Shown here piece after piece: positions 61,574 to 64,000 of a DNA stretch of 64,000 nucleotides. The DNA is from Lysobacter capsici (GTDB taxonomy: Bacteria > Pseudomonadota > Gammaproteobacteria > Xanthomonadales > Xanthomonadaceae). Both the position numbers and the translations under genes were made by a program. The DNA is taken from assembly GCF_014779555.2 (NCBI RefSeq), contig NZ_CP094357.1:4464001-4528000 (forward strand). The letters run 5' to 3'. Every line of letters starts with the position of its first letter. Within the stretch, counting starts at the first letter, position 1. The notes beneath the pieces are model-generated. The model searched no databases. It saw only the letters and a program-made list of their open reading frames with translations, and was not told the origin of the DNA.

Positions 61574-61890
61574 CCGCCCGCCTTGCCGGCCGGCTTCTTG
61601 CTGGACTTGAACATCTCCAGCATGCGTTCGGTCACCACGTAGCCGCCGGCGGCGTTGCCCGCGCCGAGCAGCACCGCGACGAAGCCGATGGCTTTCTCCA
61701 GGGTGGTTTCGGCGTGGCCGAGCACGATGATCGCGCCGATCAGGACGATCCCGTGGATGAAATTGGAACCCGACATCAGCGGGGTGTGCAGGATCACCGG
61801 CACCCGCGAAATGATGACGTGGCCGGCGATACCCGCCAGCATGAAGATATACAGCGCCACGAACCCGTCGCTCATCCGTTCTGTCCCCAT
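61570..61890 (-). CDS. pntAb: NAD(P) transhydrogenase subunit alpha, part 2 (membrane part)
   Basis: A 106-residue protein with three membrane segments: ALYIFMLAGIAGHVIISRVPVILHTPLMSGSNFIHGIVLIGAIIVLG and GFVAVLLGAGNAAGGYVVTERML. This corresponds to the dII part of PntA, which is a separate gene in many bacteria. A Lys-rich tail (KSSKKPAGKAGG) follows. The start may be 61890 or the ATG at 61875 (MSDGFVALYI). The soluble NAD-binding PntAa would be expected just upstream, but the next gene is a divergent sigma factor, so it must lie elsewhere or be missing. Confidence 0.94.
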   Translation of the reverse strand: MGTERMSDGFVALYIFMLAGIAGHVIISRVPVILHTPLMSGSNFIHGIVLIGAIIVLGHAETTLEKAIGFVAVLLGAGNAAGGYVVTERMLEMFKSSKKPAGKAGG

Positions 61891-62075
61891 GCGATGTCAG
61901 CCGCATCATAACCGTCCGTGAATGCAGCGCCACCGCTGTCAACCGATCCGGGGCGGGGACGTTTGCGGTTTGTGTAAGCGCCGCACATTCCGGTGCCTGG
62001 ATTTGCCCATGCCGACCACCATCCGCCGTCACACCCGCTCGCCCGGCCCGGTCGGCCGCCGTTGAGGAGGTCCAG

Positions 62076-62873
62076 GTGCTGCTACCGCCAAGCGCCCGTA
62101 TGCTGGAGGCCGTGAGCGTCGACAACGACCCGCCGAGCGATCCGCTGGAACACCGCTACGACCACCGGCGGCCGGCCGGCGCACGCCCGGAGCCGGCCAC
62201 GCCGGGCACATCGACCGCGCCGGGCACGCCAGCAACGGCGCCGGGCATGGCCCCGGACCCGGCCGCGTCCACGAGCAGGCTGCGCGAAAGCGCGCCGCCG
62301 GACGCCGCCGCGCACGAACGGGGCCCGCACGAACAGGCGCGGCCAGAGCCGTCCGCGCGCCTGCCGGCGACGATCGAGGAGTTCCTCGCCGGCCTGGGCA
62401 CGCGCGCGTTCCGTTTCGCCGAACTGGGCCTGCGCCATCGCGAGGACGCGCTCGACGCGGTGCAGGACGCGATGATGAAGATGCTCGGCTACCGCGAGCG
62501 TCCGCCGCAGGAATGGACGCCGCTGTTCTGGAGCATCCTGCGCAGCCGCATCGTCGACATCCAGCGCCGCCGCACCTTCCGCCTGCGCTGGCTGATGCCG
62601 GCCGCGCGCGACGACGACGATGCGCCGATGGACTGGGCCGACGACGGACCCGACCCCTCGCGCACCCACGACGGCCGCGAGGCCTACGGCAAACTCGCCG
62701 ATGCGCTGGCCAAGTTGCCGCGCCGGCAACGCGAGGCGTTTTCCTTGCGGATTTTGGAAGAACTCGACGTCGCCACGACCGCGCGGGCGATGGGTTGCAG
62801 CGAAGGCGCGGTGAAAACCCATCTGTCGCGAGCACGCGAAGCCCTGCAGCGGCAATTGGAGGAATGGCGATGA
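62076..62873 (+). CDS. ECF-type RNA polymerase sigma factor
   Basis: A 265-residue protein from a GTG start with a strong GAGGAGG five bases upstream. The first 90 residues are a Pro/Ala/Thr-rich low-complexity extension not found in typical ECF factors. After it come region 2 (FAELGLRHREDALDAVQDAMMKMLGY, FWSILRSRIVDIQRRRTFR) and region 4 with its helix-turn-helix (LAKLPRRQREAFSLRILEELDVATTARAMGCSEGAVKTHLSRAREALQRQL). The stop codon overlaps the next gene, a one-span membrane protein that may be its anti-sigma factor. Divergent from pntAb. Confidence 0.92.
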   Translation: MLLPPSARMLEAVSVDNDPPSDPLEHRYDHRRPAGARPEPATPGTSTAPGTPATAPGMAPDPAASTSRLRESAPPDAAAHERGPHEQARPEPSARLPATIEEFLAGLGTRAFRFAELGLRHREDALDAVQDAMMKMLGYRERPPQEWTPLFWSILRSRIVDIQRRRTFRLRWLMPAARDDDDAPMDWADDGPDPSRTHDGREAYGKLADALAKLPRRQREAFSLRILEELDVATTARAMGCSEGAVKTHLSRAREALQRQLEEWR

Positions 62874-63313
62874 GCACTCAAACCCCACCCGGCGGCGATC
62901 CGTCGCGATCCCCGCGTCACGACGACCCGGAGCAGCGCTTCGACGCGGCGATGCGCGCGATGTACGCGCAGGCGGTCGAACAGGTCAGCCCGGACACCCG
63001 CATGCGCCTGCGCGCGATCCGCAACGATTCCAGCGCGCGCGCGCAGCGTCGCGGCGGCGTGTTCGGCTGGGCCCTGGCCAGCGGCGGCGTGGCCGCGTTC
63101 GCGCTGGCCCTGGGCCTGCAGTTCGCCGGCGGTTCGGGCAGCGCGCCCGGCGTCACCGCGGTGCCCGCGCTCGCCGGCGGCGCCGAGGTCGCCCATCCGG
63201 TCGTCGACGTCAGCTACGACCCCGACACCGCGGTCGCCGCGCTCGACGAAAACCCCGACCTTTACCTGTGGCTGGCGTCCAATACCGACGCCCTGCCGAC
63301 TCACACGGAGTAA
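62870..63313 (+). CDS. One-span membrane protein, possible anti-sigma factor
   Basis: A 147-residue protein, start ATG overlapping the sigma gene stop codon (ATGA) with GGAGGAATG upstream. The N-terminal cytosolic part (PEQRFDAAMRAMYAQAVEQVSPDTRMRLRAIRND) is helical and basic. One membrane segment (VFGWALASGGVAAFALALGLQFAGG) follows, then a short periplasmic tail (YDPDTAVAALDENPDLYLWLASNTDAL). There is no zinc-binding HxxxCxxC motif. The position right behind a sigma gene and the topology suggest an anti-sigma role, by inference only. Confidence 0.72.
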   Translation: MSTQTPPGGDPSRSPRHDDPEQRFDAAMRAMYAQAVEQVSPDTRMRLRAIRNDSSARAQRRGGVFGWALASGGVAAFALALGLQFAGGSGSAPGVTAVPALAGGAEVAHPVVDVSYDPDTAVAALDENPDLYLWLASNTDALPTHTE

Positions 63314-63319
63314 CCCGCC

Positions 63320-63796
63320 ATGCCTCGCCTCGCTACGCTCCGCTTCGCCGGCCTGGCCCTGGCCGTCGGCGTCCTGTTCGCCGCGCCGGCCTTCGCCGCG
63401 CCGCCGCCGCCCGCGGGCGCCTCCGCGGCCAACCTGCCGAAGTGGGAACAGCTCAGCCCGGCGCAGCGCGAGCAGCTGATCGCGCCGATGCGCGACCGCT
63501 GGAACAACTCGCCGGAAGAACGCGAGCGCATGTTCGAACACGCCCGCCGCTGGCAGCAGATGAGCCCCGACGAACGCCAGAACGCACGCCGCGGCATGAA
63601 GCGCTGGGAGCATCTGAACCCGGAAGAGCGCGGCCAGATGCGCGCCCTGTTCGGCAAGATGCGCGGCCTGGACGACAACGCGCGCCGCGCGCTGATGGAG
63701 AGATGGCGCACCATGACCCCGGACCAGCGCCGCGCCTGGGTGCAGGCCAATCCGGCCCCGCCGAAGCCCGAGGGTGGGCGGCCGCCGCGGGATTGA
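63320..63796 (+). CDS. Exported DUF3106 protein
   Basis: A 158-residue protein with a signal peptide (LRFAGLALAVGVLFAAPAFAAPP). The mature part consists of about five helical repeats centred on a Trp and an SP-x-x-R motif: LPKWEQLSPAQREQLI, RWNNSPEERERMFEHA, RWQQMSPDERQNARRG, RWEHLNPEERGQMRAL and RWRTMTPDQRRAW. This matches DUF3106. Such W/SPEER repeats resemble the zinc-resistance/Spy-like periplasmic helical proteins, but no metal site is seen. Third gene of the sigma operon, starting 7 bp after the membrane protein gene, so probably part of the same envelope response. Confidence 0.87.
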   Translation: MPRLATLRFAGLALAVGVLFAAPAFAAPPPPAGASAANLPKWEQLSPAQREQLIAPMRDRWNNSPEERERMFEHARRWQQMSPDERQNARRGMKRWEHLNPEERGQMRALFGKMRGLDDNARRALMERWRTMTPDQRRAWVQANPAPPKPEGGRPPRD

Positions 63797-63800
63797 ATTT

Positions 63801-63852
63801 CGGGAATCGGGAATCGGGAATCGGGAATCGGGAATCGGGAATCGGGAATCGG
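63801..63852. repeat. Seven tandem copies of a 7-bp repeat
   Basis: CGGGAAT repeated seven times without error (63801-63849) and then CGG, immediately after the DUF3106 stop codon. Same heptamer as near hemA-prfA and after the AraC gene. Perfect copies suggest slippage-driven length variation. Confidence 0.9.
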
Positions 63853-63939
63853 ATCGATTTGATTCGGCCCTGGCAGTCCACACAAGCGCGCATCGGTCGT
63901 TTAGTTCGAGCAACCTCATGACGTCGCAACCGGACCGTG

Positions 63940-64000
63940 CGTGTCGCGGCTTGCGCCGCTCCTACAGGGCTTGACCGCAGCCACGACCGCCCCCTGTAGG
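63940..64000. repeat. GTAGGAGCGGCG-type repeats at the right edge
   Basis: An inverted element at about 63940-63968 (GTCGCGGCTTGCGCCGCTCC) and the first bases of a direct copy (CTGTAGG) at 63994-64000, cut by the window end. No gene is seen from 63853 to the end. Confidence 0.75.

Overview
The window is high-GC chromosomal DNA from a gammaproteobacterium of the Lysobacter/Xanthomonas group, most likely Lysobacter. The strongest evidence is a gene at 24759-26771. It matches the Achromobacter (Lysobacter) protease I / endoproteinase Lys-C family residue for residue at the catalytic and specificity positions. Other support is a Xanthomonas-type TPR O-GlcNAc transferase, a wrbA-DUF2069 pair, and dense short palindromic repeats of the GTAGGAGCGGCG type typical of these genomes. 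The species is an inference.

Left flank (1-16.9 kb): housekeeping and small accessory genes. These are the 3' end of hemA, then prfA, a GNAT acetyltransferase, a TPR-OGT glycosyltransferase and a tight moaB / HTH / ppk2 run. A convergent XRE-type regulator and a two-gene exported pair ending in a DUF2145 protein follow. Next come an unrecognised 365-aa protein, a minus-strand operon yihY-like / tlpA-like / acyP with ATGA overlaps, wrbA-DUF2069, a DUF6708-like membrane protein, a one-domain asparaginase-like protein and a lipoprotein.

Centre (16.9-51.7 kb): an exoprotease island, entirely on the minus strand. It holds thirteen intact secreted peptidase genes, one free-standing inhibitor-I9-like lipoprotein and a decayed remnant. 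Catalytic heads differ: two M28 aminopeptidases, one M14 carboxypeptidase, two S1 Lys-C proteases, one metzincin and seven S8 subtilases. Eleven of them share the same C-terminal proprotein-convertase P domain, six of these preceded by a PKD domain. Most genes appear monocistronic. Many have their own GC-rich hairpin terminator, and several have a CRP/Clp-like palindrome about 160-250 bp upstream. The lipoprotein at 32364-32981 looks like the propeptide of the neighbouring subtilases on a lipid-anchored Pro/Gln-rich linker, and is the best candidate for an undescribed component. Intergenic DNA here is rich in repeats: a long inverted repeat, 43-bp and 15-bp tandem arrays, and a 270-bp duplication.

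Right flank (51.7-64 kb): sufT, small membrane proteins, a MocR-type PLP regulator divergent from an AraC regulator, a cytochrome P460 gene, a DUF1456 gene, a beta-propeller protein, pntAb-pntB (without pntAa next to them), and an ECF sigma factor with two downstream genes including a DUF3106 protein.

Reading as a whole: the island encodes a battery of Sec-exported proteases of complementary specificity (endopeptidases, a Lys-specific pair, carboxypeptidase, aminopeptidases), suited to complete digestion of protein outside the cell. This fits a predatory or lytic lifestyle. The shared C-terminal module and possible shared control suggest a coordinated system, but co-regulation and the role of the P module are inferences.
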